A DNA stretch of 64,000 nt from Theocolax elegans (taxonomy: Eukaryota > Arthropoda > Insecta > Hymenoptera > Cerocephalidae). Shown here piece after piece: positions 41,541 through 53,012 of the stretch; within the stretch, counting starts at the first letter, position 1; the number at the start of each line of letters is the position of its first letter. The notes beneath the pieces were generated by a model, which saw only the letters and a program-made list of their open reading frames with translations, ran no database searches and was not told where the DNA came from. The stretch is from NCBI GenBank assembly GCA_026168455.1, contig CM047429.1:54133027-54197026 (forward strand), given 5' to 3'. Made by a program: the position numbers and the translations under genes.

Positions 41541-42583
41541 TCTGGCTTATTGTAGGAGTGGGGCTCCTATATATACAATCTCTCTGTACGTGTGTACGTC
41601 CAAGTGCGTGTGCGTGCAAGCTTTTAAACTCACGTGGGTGTATATACCTATTTTTCTTTTTTTTTTTTTATTTCATTTCCTTCAGGTGATTATGCATCGG
41701 ACAATAATATTTTTTTCATATGTTTTTACTGATAATGTCATGTGGTTGATAAGAGATGGTCAGTTTTCGCGGTTATTTGTTTGGTGGACAATGTACTTGC
41801 CAAGGAAACTTATCTATGTGTTCACCAGTTCTTATGCGGTTATATCAGTTTTTGTTTCCTCTTATTGTACGAACATTAATAACATAAAAAAAGTTAAGAG
41901 TTGTATCTTTCGAATTTATGTTACACCTATACATGTCTCTTTGATTTTTAAAAGAATTTCGTTTGCTCCACATGAAACTATTTACCGACGACTTAATCAG
42001 TAGTAAACTTTATATAATATTTATGTAACAAAAAAGTTGAGAAATGTAATAAAATATTATATTTAAGTCTTTAATTGTTCACTTAGTGCATGTAAACACG
42101 ACGCGATATTGACTTTTACATAATGAAATTCAGATAATGATTTTATAATGAACGTATCACACGAAAAAAATACACCCTAACAACTTTTCACTCGTACGTG
42201 CTATGGAATTTATAAATATTATTATGCGTAAAATTAATGTAAAGAGAATTATAATACAATTTCATTGTAGATTATTATTATTATTATTAAGCGATTAATA
42301 AAAATTTCTTTACGTTCACTAAACGATCATAACGTACTTGTAACATGCTACGCAATTATGCGAATAATAAATAGAAGGAAACGTTTTGATTACGTTAATT
42401 TAAAAGCCATAAGCAAAGTAGTACTACAGAATTTTCTATAATAAACAATAACACGTGAAGTATTGAATATCGATAAAAATATCTTTGTGTTCTCTCGCGT
42501 TCAAAATTTATAATCGACCTAGATGTATAATTAAATAACGTATGATATTAATTTCTGCAGTATATCACATTACACAGGTTACA

Positions 42584-42612
42584 GGTGTGTGTGTGTGTGT
42601 GTGTGTGTGTGG
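42584..42612. repeat. (GT)n microsatellite
   Basis: About 14 GT units within a malic enzyme intron. Confidence 0.9.
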
Positions 42613-43982
42613 ACAAAAGTAAGGTTTGTAATAAAGGTGAAGAATGGACTGGTTATGTACATAGTGATGCAAAATGAACATCTAATTACATTAATCTCAC
42701 ACGGTCAAATGAATCCTTCTATATGAGAAATTTTCTTATAAAATTGTTAATTATGTATACTATGATAGAACTATTTTATAATAATATTAACAACAACAAA
42801 CTAAATAATAATATTATTATTAGTTATTTATTACCATTATTGTACTGAATTTCAATAATTTTCTACATTACAAAACAAAACAAAACCAGACGTAATAAGA
42901 ACAAATGAATTCAGAGGAAAACAAATTTATTGTATTCTATTATTCTGTGAATTCAATTATGTATTGCATTTTTCAGCTATTTTTTAAATGATAAGTATTT
43001 TTTAACACAATGTCAAACTTATTCTTTGTGACATTTCATTGATAGCGTTACTCATACTTTCCTTTACGGTAAAATATGCTTACGTGTAATCAATCAGATA
43101 TATTCGTATTAATTAATTAGTAAACTGTCCAGATAATTATGAAAACAACTTTTTATATAATCACATATTCACGTATCGCGGCTTTTATTTGATATACAAA
43201 TTTTTTATACAATTTTTATTCTGTATTATTTATACGGCGATACACATTACATATACATAGAATAGTGTAACATTTAAAATCGTAAACCGAATATCGGAAT
43301 TGTATTTATTAATCGTAAAAACGTAAAATTAAGCCGTCGGTTCGAATAATGCATATAATAATGTTACGAAGTCGATATTGGAGTACAATTGTAAATCTCT
43401 ATAAACCATATAACTTTTGTGAATTAAAAATTATTGTAATTCTTTACATCCGATTGGAATGATTCGTTGTTGAAAAGATAAAAGACCCTCAATAAATTTT
43501 ATTTATATATAATGAGTCATGAAAACGCGAAAAAAGTATCATAGTATAAAAGTTAAAAAGTAAATTTAAGTATCGGTTAGGGAATGATATAATTTCATTT
43601 ATTATAATTCAATTTATTTAACATTATTACAATAAGCAATAATTAGTGTAATTGAGTAATTGTTGGTGTTTAAAAATAATTATATACGTATATTCATAGA
43701 CTCTATATCGCAATATTGTCAAATGATGCTAAACAAGTTTGACCATAGTGCGTTTATTGTAACATAGTTTAATATACACATCGTTTTCATTTACTAAATT
43801 ATAGATTTCTATAAAACGTAATGCTATAATATTTATTATTTGCATTAAATGTTGAATGCTCGACATTTGTAGCAATTAATTGTCGTAGAGCTAGGATGTA
43901 ATAATTACTTTAAAAACAGTTACAAATTTGTTGTATTATCGTCAAGAATAAATTTAATTTAACGCAATAATGACAATAACAG

Positions 43983-44126
43983 ATCCCTAGTAGAAATTGA
44001 GCATTTTAAGGTTAGACAAAATTTGTAATTTGATCATATTAGGATCATATTTTGAGCATTTTTTGCTAATTCGTCACTTTCTGGCTTAAAAACCGTTTCA
44101 ATTATGCTCAAAATTCTACTAGGGAT
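43983..44126. mobile_element. 144-bp MITE with inverted terminal repeats
   Basis: The left end ATCCCTAGTAGAAATTGAGC and the right end (read inward) ATCCCTAGTAGAATTTTGAG form inverted repeats of about 23 bases with one or two differences. The interior has no coding capacity. It lies in a malic enzyme intron. No clear target duplication, so the superfamily is not assigned. Confidence 0.6.
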
Positions 44127-44455
44127 ATATGAGACCACAAAAGAAAACTGACAAAAGAAGAACGTTGTATATTTTTGATTGATTTGAATATTAATCGCTC
44201 TTGCAGGGAATTAATACAAAAAACATTAATTAATTAATATCCCAATAAAACGATGTAATTGAAATTAGGATAATTATGTAAAAATATAACGATGCAAGAG
44301 TTTAATAAATTATACAGAAAACATTGTATAACTATGGAAAATACTAAGACAAACACGCATTACTAAGTAGTCTAAAAAAGAAAATCATTATTCGTCAAAT
44401 TTAAAATGTAAGCTTTTCAATATTGCTATTAATAGATATAAAAAATGCAGCGTAC

Positions 44456-44598
44456 CGATGAGTAATAGGATCCAGCTTCCAATCTTCGACAGGATCTAAT
44501 TTTAATTCGCGAGCAGGCGCGACAACAGTCGAAAATCGATCACCTCTCATCTTGAGCTCCCGTAAAAATTTGGCAAACGCGACTCGTTTTGGTGACAT
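44456..44598 (-). CDS. Men: Alternative first exon of malic enzyme (MSPKRV...)
   Basis: An ATG at 44598 opens 47 codons plus two bases, ending at CATCG|GTACGC. The phase fits the acceptor at 41307, and the joined frame runs into the malic enzyme without a stop, giving a 646-residue isoform. The peptide starts MSPKRVAFAKFLRELKMRG, basic with hydrophobic residues spaced as in an amphipathic helix, followed by STVVAPARELKLDP. This could be a mitochondrial targeting sequence or simply an N-terminal extension. A GC-rich promoter-like block lies upstream (about 44600-44880). Confidence 0.6.
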
Positions 44599-44599
44599 A

Positions 44600-44890
44600 T
44601 CACTTATTCACCCTGAACGTCGATCCGAAAGACAAAAAACACCGCACACGCGCGCGTTTAATTCAAAATAGGTATGTATACGCTCGATGATCGAGTTCGA
44701 TCGACACACTGTGTACTACTGAACGATTCCGGGAGTCTGCGGAAGAAGAGATGTTTATCTAGTTTAAGAACGAGAGCGGGATATTGCGGAATTGCGAGAA
44801 AATTGACGAAGTGATAAGGGACGCGAGAATCACGCGAGCCTATCGACGTGAACGTGATGCTGGCATGAGCAAGATCAACATTGTAAACGG
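44600..44890 (-). promoter_or_regulatory. Men: Promoter-like GC-rich block upstream of MSPKRV exon
   Basis: A CpG-rich block directly upstream (minus strand) of the ATG at 44598, in an otherwise AT-rich neighbourhood. Consistent with a promoter and 5' UTR. No core promoter motif can be defended by eye. Confidence 0.35.
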
Positions 44891-46492
44891 AGATAGACTA
44901 TGTATTTATCTTACATACTTTGTACATATATATATACATACAACAATTATGATTTCTTTTATGCGTTGTTTTGTTTTTTGATGGTCAATTAGATATTAAT
45001 TTCGTCTTTCGATTTATATTTCGCGGTTATTTGGTTAGGAATTTTTTTCACTGATTTTATAATTGCTGCTGACTAATTAGAATCTGTTGCAACTTGTACT
45101 TAGTTTATTTTATCTTTATAGTTAGATTGAGATCTTCCATAATCTCTTAGAAAACGAGTATTTCACTAATTTGTTGTTTATATACACTTGGCTAGTCTAG
45201 CTGTTTATTCAAAATGATTATTACAAAGAAAATTAGAATATTATGAAACATTACTGCATTTATGTTTTTTTTCCTTGGTCCACAGGTTCAACGATTATAC
45301 CAACGTTTCGTATACTAATGCAATCTGTTTTTCTCAAAATTTCCATCATTTTTATAATGATTATTTAATCTTCGATGATTATTTCTTTTTTAATTTTTTG
45401 TAAAATATGATTTAAAATGGAGTCGAAGTGAATTGAATCTAAATTTGAATATTTTACAAACAATACATACATATAATATAAATTTCATAACATTAATATA
45501 CTGATAATTTATGCTATCTTTACTTCAAAACAGTGGAAAATATTTTCCTTAAAGGAATAATTAAAAAGAAATTTAATTTTTCATTTTAATTTTATGAAAA
45601 AAATCATTATTATACATATAACAAAATTTACCAATTTTTATTGATTGTGCATATTTATATTCGCAAGATTCATCTACATTTGAATTTCGATAATATAAGT
45701 ATATTATTATAATTATGTGTAACGATGCAGCTATTGTTATTTTAGTTTAAACAAAAATTCTTATGTTTAACAGTTTTATATTAATTATAAAAAACGATAT
45801 TCTTATTGAAATACATTCATCCGATTAAATATTATTATTAAACGAGATGAGATACAAAGTTTAAACAGCAGTTATTTAAAAAATACAATAATAGCGGACT
45901 TTAATCGATTGTAGAGCTGCATATCTATATGCATTTGGAGTTTCAATTGTGTTTAATTCATAACATTCATCGCTTGTGTTCGATACATGCAAGTTTCACT
46001 AATTAGGATCAATACAACTAATATTATTATTAATGATTATTATAGCTTCGTCGCAATGTTAGTTATACTAACGCACACGCATATATACCCATTATGTATT
46101 GTAATGATGATGACATAAACATTTGAATGCTACCTCTGCCCATATCGTAAACATTGTTGTTTACTTTTGAATATAATTATAGGTATCACGTGAAAGATTA
46201 TTATATTATTAATTAAAACGTACTGCAACGATGTTGGTACAATTATTAAAACTATCATTGTAGGTATAGTAAATGAACGTGTCACACGTCATTGTCAACT
46301 AAAAATAAGTAAAATGCCTATAGAATACAGTTATAGATACTGACATTCCAAATAAATCTACATACGCCTATACTGGTATATTTCAATATTTGAAAGATCG
46401 TGAAACTTATATTAGTTAGAATTTGTAAGTATAACTATGATGATAATAATATAATGAGATACGAGAAGAATAAGGTTACGAGTTGCACTTAC
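44891..46492 (-). other. Men: Intronic, AT-rich
   Basis: Between two candidate alternative first exons. AT-rich; no gene or element recognised. Confidence 0.5.
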
Positions 46493-46560
46493 ACTTTTGT
46501 CCCGTTGCAGCCCATTTGGTAATGCAAGTCTTTGGACCCCTTGGAGTTCTGAATGCCCAT
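46493..46560 (-). CDS. Men: Alternative first exon of malic enzyme with N-myristoylation motif
   Basis: An ATG at 46560 starts MGIQNSKGSKDLHYQMGCNG and the exon ends at AAAAGT|GTAAGT, a consensus donor leaving two bases. That phase fits the acceptor at 41307 and yields a 621-residue isoform without a stop. An in-frame TAG lies upstream and no earlier ATG intervenes, so this would be the start. Gly2 with Ser6 and Lys7 is the classical N-myristoyltransferase consensus, and the following Lys residues would favour membrane binding. Malic enzyme is usually soluble, so a lipid-anchored form would be unusual. The reading is from sequence only; expression is not shown. Confidence 0.55.
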
Positions 46561-47029
46561 GAGTACGATCCACGCTCGTGGCCTTCTTACCTACAACTGC
46601 ACACTATTGGTCATACATAAGAAAACAAAAGCGAGTTGGTTAACAAACCGAAAAAGTTTCGCCGTGACTTTCACGCGGAGTTATAATGCGATATATATAC
46701 ATATATATATATACACAAATGCGTGCTCGGAAAGAGTTTCACCTCTAACCGAGCACCGCAGCATCTAAGGTATAATAAGCAAAAAAAAAATTTTACGATC
46801 CAAAGAGGATTTCGGAAGATCGTCAAAATTTCGAACGAATTCGATCGCGTTTCACTTATTATTTATATATTTTAATTTTATAAGATACTTTATCGTCTGT
46901 ATGTAAAAATTATATTAATTTTGAATAACCAGTAATAAATTATATAAATTTTAAAATAATTAACGTTTCAAATTTGTACGTAAAATTTTAGTTATTAAAT
47001 ATTTAAACTAACCAAAGAATCCTGAAACG

Positions 47030-47265
47030 ATTCGTATATTTACGAACGACACCTCGCACGTGGTCGTCTTCGACTGACCGGGATCGATCGTATACACAGG
47101 CTCGCACGATCGAACGCCTGCGGCGGAACTATATAACGTTTCAATTTTCTCAACGAAAGAAAGTCTCGCGTGATGCGTGTATCGGTACATCGAAGAATTG
47201 CGATTACCCCGTCACACCACGCGCGTTCCCGCTGATCAGCACGCACTGATAATACCAAATGCACA
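47030..47265 (-). promoter_or_regulatory. CpG-rich block, likely 5' region of malic enzyme locus
   Basis: A GC/CpG peak upstream (minus strand) of the exon at 46560. It may be a promoter or non-coding exon. Open frames on the minus strand are short and Arg/Cys-rich, and not convincing as protein. Confidence 0.3.
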
Positions 47266-47990
47266 CTTGTCGATTTTGTCGTTTCTGCTTTTTTTTATTA
47301 GGTTTTTTTGTCATCGTGAAGTTTATGTCATGACATTTATATATTCCATTGGCTGATAACCGCGAGACTGATTTCTATTTTTTTTTACATGACAAGAGTA
47401 CAGTTTGTATATGTAATGGATCGAAATACTGCATCCTTTGAATAAAGATTTTAATATCGATTATTTGACAATCAATCAAATTTCGTAACAGCGATATAAC
47501 ATATATATCACGGGAATTAAAAGTATAGTAAACAGGAAAAAGTCAATAAATAAAAAAAGAACCTATCTACTCTTTCGGTGTTATTTTTATATAAATTACT
47601 GTTTCTCAAAGGCATCCGATTGTTAAAAAGTTATATCTTGACAATGTTCAGTTGAGTTATAGATCCTTGAAGGAAGGCCATTTGTACAGTGTAATTTAAA
47701 GCAATCTTGTCTATGACTAATATACATTTTTTTACTGCGTGGATTTTTAATTGGCAATATATATATATATATATATATATATACGCGATATATTGCAATT
47801 GTTATATTAAATGTATAAAGCTGCTTAATTCTCGCAGTGCAAAAAATGAAACTATGTACAAGAAGTACAAAACTATATAACAATACAACTACATGAATCA
47901 TATTCATACTGAATGGTAAAAATCGTAATCATGCTATATATAAATGATATGTCTCATATATTTTTACTTACAAAAAAGCTCGATCGATGA
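47266..47990. other. Non-coding with (TA)n microsatellite
   Basis: AT-rich sequence with a (TA)n run at about 47756-47782. Nothing else recognised. Confidence 0.5.
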
Positions 47991-48200
47991 TTTAAATGAA
48001 ACAACCGCGTAATGGTTATTTCGCGAAAATAGTATTGCAACAAAGACGTCCGCGAGATTCGCGATGAATGATGCCGAAGGATACACAACGTATACTGATC
48101 GTAATTCGCTACGAGATCCTCGCGTCCTCCGAAATTTACCTTTCACCACCGCGCTTTGAGAGCGTGACGCGCAGGTTTTCCCTTTCAATCTCGCGGTATA
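47991..48200 (-). promoter_or_regulatory. CpG-rich block, possible distal first exon
   Basis: The last GC island before the transposon region. On the minus strand it contains a usable donor (GAAAG|GTAAAT, near 48142) and an open but Arg/Ser-rich frame. It may be the most distal promoter of the malic enzyme gene. Confidence 0.25.
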
Positions 48201-48974
48201 TTAATTGCCGTTTCTTTAATTAATATCATTTTACATTTTATTTATCATAATAATTTTTTAAAACTAATTTACATTGATATAATATCAACAAAAATAAAAA
48301 ATTAATGAACGATACGCGTTATCATACGATTGTTATATGCTTCGTTTTATGTTTGTTTTCATTTTTATTTTTTTCCGATAAAAGTATATGGAAGTAAAAG
48401 TGTATGAATTGACTTTTACATTTTTATTGTATTATCAAAGTGGTTGGTAAGTAATTTTCTCTTTGAGATTATGCATTCAAAGGAAAATTTATTAGGTTTT
48501 ACATCTATATTTTTCATTAATACGACATTTGTATAGGTAAAATGCATTTTTTAACTTATTGAAATGCGAAAAAGAAATTTTTATACTGGATTACTTTAAT
48601 TTAAAAGTAACACGTTTATTTGAATAGACTGTTATAATATTTTAAATATTTATTTCCGTTATTTTTGTTTAAGAAAAATTTTCTCTTTCATATAATTGAA
48701 TGGTATTGTAATACGTTTCATTGTTTCATTATACATCTTATAAATCGGTATACGTTACATGAAAGTGATAAGTATTTTATTCCTTCTTATTATTGGATTT
48801 ATTGTCTGATATTTACCAAAACATCTACGTAATAGTAACTGAGTATAGTTGTATAATGAGATCCACCTTAGAATAAATATTAAATTTTGGGAATTACTTT
48901 GGTACCTATACGCGTTAAAATATATTTTTTATTTACACAAAGACACATTAACGAGGTGCCATAGTCAATATTTA
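48201..48974. other. Non-coding, AT-rich
   Basis: AT-rich sequence between the last GC island and the LINE target-site duplication. No features seen. Confidence 0.5.
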
Positions 48975-49109
48975 TCCTCCCTACCTTTTTTTTATTATTT
49001 ATTTGCGGGCTGAATATGTGCCCTTTACCATTTACATACAGTATTACAAATTATTACATTAGTTTTCTTTTTTTTTTTTAACAATAACACAAAGGACCTT
49101 TTTTTATAT

Positions 49110-50088
49110 TTTAAGGTTGCATTCTTTAAAGAAAGTACATATATGAATGCAGGTATAGATACTTGGGTTAGCAATGAACATTTCAATGTTTAGCGGAGGA
49201 GAAAAATTCATACATTGTAATGATCTCAATAGTTTTCACGGTTGCACTTGCACTTTGAGTCACTTACAATGTTGATGCGTTTCAGCGAGTATACCAGATT
49301 ATAATGATTGGCTCTGCATCGAAGAATTGTTACAATGATTTCTCGACTTAAGTTTTTATTGAAGAACCAGGGTTTACTATTTGGTTTATAAAATAATTGG
49401 AAGTATTTATTTCCAGTATTTTGGCTTTTTTCTACGATATCGTTCTTTGTACATATAAGAGCATTTTTTTGAAAAGTTTCTCGCAAATCAGTGAACGGGA
49501 TGTTTGTTATTTCAAAGTTTATAGTATTAGAGACATTTTTGGCAAGCATATCTACCTCTTCATTACCATTTATGCTATGATGAGAAGGAATCCAGAAAAA
49601 ACTTAATGAGCCTTTGTTGTTGATACTTAAATATTTATTGTACTTCTTTTTAATATCTAAAATAAAGGGGTTCAGTTTGGCGCTTTGATTTACGGTATTT
49701 AAAGCTTGAAGAGAGCTTAAAGAATCGGTAAATATAAAAATATTTTTATCTTTAATTTGAAGTGCAGTATCTAAGGCGTCATTTAGGGCTGCACAGCTGT
49801 GAAGAAGGAGGCTTTTATGTTGATAGCTTTGGTTTTAATAACGTTGAGTGAAGGACAGATGCAAGCACAGCCCACACAATTAGCACCTTTTAATTTGCTA
49901 CCATCAGTGTAAATAGCAATTGCATTGTTTTTAGATATATAGTTATCTAGTATAAAGTTTGGATCTTTACATTTTCTTAATTGAATGCCAAATTCACTAT
50001 CAAAGGGTATAGAAGTAATTACATCACTATATTCGTGACAGTAAACATTGAGATTAGTTTGAGTAAATATTTCAGGTAAACTGCTCAA
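49110..50088 (-). pseudogene. LINE-A RNase H and C-terminal region, broken
   Basis: AIAIYTDGSKLKGANCVGCA is the first RNase H motif (catalytic Asp in YTDGS). Later, in other frames, come the segment near 49549 and a C-terminal CKCN motif near 49240, followed by a stretch equivalent to the last residues of LINE-B (ANPSIYTC against AEPNIVAC). Several frameshifts. It ends just before the A-rich tail. Confidence 0.75.
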
Positions 50089-50207
50089 AATCTCATGGAT
50101 GCATTAGACATAGATACGTTTTTTAGTTATAGGCTTATTTTTACTTAACTGATTAAATTTTGTTATTGTTTGTTTGGTCAGCGAAGTCTCTGTGGAGAGA
50201 GATTTAC

Positions 50208-50654
50208 TTATAAAACTATTACAAAGAAATTGAGAACGATGCTGAAGATATGTAGTTTAGATTCTCCTAGTAATATATTTGTTGGAGTGCTATTTCGATA
50301 CCCTAAGGAAGCTCTGATAGCAGCATATTGTATTTTTTCTATACCTTCAATGAAAGATTTTATAGTAGGAAAGTAAATGAAATATCCATAGTCCAATAAG
50401 GAACAAATGAGACCCTTGTACATAGTAATGAGCGTTTGGGGGTCTGCCCCCCACCATGTGCCTCGTATAAATTTAATAATATTCATAGCTTTTAAACATT
50501 TTTTATGAAGAGAATTAATGTAATCTGAAAACGTCATTTTGTAATCAAATATGAGGCCCAAAAATCTCGCGGATTCCCCCGATTTTATCACACAGCCATC
50601 CACTAGAATTTCTGTCAAACTGGGAGGGATATTTTTGTTGTTAAATTGAATCAA
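50208..50654 (-). pseudogene. LINE-A reverse transcriptase, C-terminal part
   Basis: Resumes the RT after the insertion. It contains SARFLGLIFDYKMTFSDYIN and RGTWWGADPQTLITMYKGLI, then YAAIRASLGYRNSTPTNIL, closely matching the equivalent of LINE-B (RGTWWG-type motif, GYRRSTPTNIL). The frame is lost near 50220. Confidence 0.85.
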
Positions 50655-50745
50655 ATCGACATAAGCAACAAGTATCTTTAATTAAATATTTATATATTTT
50701 CTTTGCTAAAACTCTATAAAGTTTCTGCAATAGAAAATCAACCTT

Positions 50746-51468
50746 CGGTACCAATATTGATTAAACGTTTTGTACCAACATTGGTACAACGTTGAGTACC
50801 AACATTGGTCCAACGTTGGGTACCAACACTTGTCCAACGTTGGGTACCATTATTGATTCAACATTGGGTACCAAAGTTCAAAATCAATAATTGGTACCAA
50901 TATTGCTCCAACGTTGGATACCAACGTTCCAAACCACAATGACTATCAATATTGGATAAACGTTTGATACCAACGTTCAAAACCAATAATGGGTACCAAT
51001 ATTGGTTCAACGTTGGATAACATCAATGGTCCAACGTTGGGTACCAACATTGGTCCAACGTTGAGTACCAACATTGGTCCAACGTTGAGTACCAACATTG
51101 GTCCAACGTTGAGTACCAACATTTGTCCAACGTTGGGTACCAATATTGATTCAACATTGGGTACCTAGATTGATTCAACGTTGGGTTCAATATTCATTCA
51201 ACATTGGGTACCAATATTGGTCCAACGTTGGGTACCAATATTGATTCAACGTTGAGTACCAACATTGGTCCAACGTTGGGTACCGACATTGGTTAACGTT
51301 GGGTACCAACATTGGTCCAACGTTGGGTACCGACATTAGTTAACGTTGGGTACCAACATTGGTCCAACGTTGGGTTCAATATTCATTCAACATTGGGTAC
51401 CAATATTGGTCCAACGTTGGGTACCAATATTGATTCAACATTGGATACCAACATTCCAAACCAACTAT
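50746..51468. repeat. 24-bp palindromic tandem repeat array
   Basis: About 30 degenerate copies of a unit combining CCAACGTTGG, GGTACC and ACCAA(C/T)ATTGGT. Each of these is itself self-complementary (or nearly), so the array is a chain of nested palindromes. The 24-base period keeps frames open (Val-Gly-Thr-Asn-type repeats), which explains spurious ORFs here. Confidence 0.9.
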
Positions 51469-51555
51469 GGCACAGGGATGGGCGATTCTACTCGATTCTC
51501 TAAAATTTATTCGATTCTTTTTTTAAAGTATCGATTATTTGTTCGATTCTTGAAG

Positions 51556-51643
51556 AATCGATACTCTAGAAACAATGAATCGATACTCCAGAAACAAACA
51601 ATCGATACTCCAGAAACAAACAATCGATACTCCAGAAACGAAT
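51556..51643. repeat. 22-bp tandem repeat, four copies
   Basis: Four consecutive units of AATCGATACTCCAGAAAC plus four bases, with one or two substitutions. Just left (51486-51560) are several CGATTCT copies in opposite sense, so the array meets its complement at GATTCTTGAAGAATC. Confidence 0.9.
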
Positions 51644-51767
51644 TCATGAAAATAAATAGTATATAATAATCGGTTATGAAATGAAAAATATGAGGACTGA
51701 GTTAGCTGTATATATGGCTTACGTGCCCATACTTGCGTCGGGCGCTATCGGGTCCTTTGATAAATTG

Positions 51768-52476
51768 TGTTTTATTCGGTGTGAGAAGTAGACCTAAATG
51801 AAACAGATTGACTCGGAGTTTTTCAATCGCGTTTTTAAAAATTTTCTTACTTCTTTTAGATGATTTACATTTTATATACACCGCAATGTCATCAGCGAAT
51901 TGAGAAACGAAATATTTTTTTGTAAATTGTCCGTTATGTTGGCTACATATATGATGTACAATAATGGACTCAATACGCCACCTTGAGGGACTCCCTTGTG
52001 TACCAATCTGTATTCTTCGTTAAGATAGTCAGAATATACGCGTCGGTCTCTAATGATAAATTTTACGAATTGTATCAACAATTTTGAGCAACCAATTGAC
52101 GAATGTTTAGTAAGAAGAATGTCTGTATTTATATTATCGAACGCTACTTGAACATCTAAAAAGGCTGCAAATAAATGTTTTTTTTTTCTATGAAAGCTTA
52201 TTCTACTTTTATAGTTAAGTTAAGGAGGTTATCTTGGCAGGATTTACTCTTTTTAAAGCCTTGTTGATTGTCCGGGAGAATATTTTTCTTTTCGATCCAG
52301 AATTGGAGTCTATTGTTTACTATCGTTTCAAATAGTTTGCATATACATGGCGTTAAGGCAATTGGTCGCAGACTCTTATTATCAGATTTATTTACTAGAT
52401 GGATAAAAGAGTGCTTCAAAATTTCGGGGTAATCATTGAGCGCGTACATTGCGTTAAAAATATCTACAAGTAACAA
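51768..52476 (-). pseudogene. LINE-A reverse transcriptase, N-terminal and catalytic part, broken
   Basis: The fingers region SLRPIALTPCICKLFETIV lies near 52375-52310, then HKGVPQGGVLSPLLY near 51995-51950. The catalytic F-A-D-D box is present but in a different frame just after (near 51890), showing a frameshift. The domain is interrupted at 51767 by a 1.1-kb insertion and resumes at 50648. Confidence 0.85.
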
Positions 52477-53012
52477 TTTGTATTTATTTGGAAGATTTTG
52501 CAGGATTTTATAATCTATTCCATCTTTGCGGATTTAATATTTTTAAGATTTAAAGCATGATTAAATTCCGTAAATGTGAAGGGTGAATCGAGAAATTCAT
52601 TTACTTTGCAATTAGGAAACCACGATGGGTCAGTTTCGACCCATGGAGGACATAGTTTTTCTAACGCGCTGTTTGCTTTATTTTTAGTTTGTATGTTTTC
52701 GGGAGAATGTTGGACAGCTTTTACCCAGGAGTTCTTAAATATTTTGCACTTATTCCAAACATAATTAAAATTAGTGCGGACATTAATGGTTGCAGCAAAT
52801 TGTTGAAAACATAATTTCTTTTTTTTCTGAATTCCCTCTTTATATATGCTGCATGTTTTTTATAATTGATTAGGTCTACAAGGTCTAAACTGAACTCCCT
52901 TTTTTATACATTGCACTTTTTATTCTAATCATTTTGTCGCAGTCGCTGTCCCACCAAGAGACTGTATTTCTCTGCCTGTAATTTTTATTATCGCGAGTTT
53001 TTTTGGAGTGCA

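Larger units (their letters stand above)
41541..44455 (-). other. Men: Malic enzyme intron with (GT)n and a small MITE
   Basis: An intron between the long-isoform first exon and exon 2. A frame continuing from 41.5 to 42.0 kb on the + strand is AT-driven and not called. A (GT)n microsatellite is at about 42584-42612. A 144-bp inverted-repeat element is listed separately. Confidence 0.6.
50649..51760. mobile_element. 1.1-kb insertion inside LINE-A RT, with minisatellite core
   Basis: Alignment by eye to LINE-B shows that RT sequence is continuous on either side of this block. The flanks carry the same seven bases TAAATTG at 50642-50648 and 51761-51767, a plausible target-site duplication. The inside consists of a short left arm, a 24-bp tandem repeat array (50746-51468), a 22-bp tandem array (51556-51643) and a GC-richer right arm ending CGGGTCCTTTGA. 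It has no protein-like coding and no long terminal inverted repeats. It is a non-autonomous element of uncertain class. Confidence 0.6.

Noticed and set aside
41416..42003. 195-codon open frame on the + strand
   Set aside because: It starts in the malic enzyme promoter-like island on the opposite strand and continues as hydrophobic AT-rich sequence with no family resemblance.
47964..48188. 74-codon minus-strand frame as a small gene
   Set aside because: Arg/Ser-rich and within a CpG island; it contains a splice donor that would break the frame. More likely a non-coding first exon.
50746..51468. Regular 24-bp repeats resembling a CRISPR array
   Set aside because: The units are contiguous with no unique spacers of constant length, and the organism is eukaryotic. 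This is a minisatellite.
51312..51666. Open frames with Val-Gly-Thr-Asn repeats
   Set aside because: Pure translation of the 24-bp tandem array, whose period is a multiple of three.
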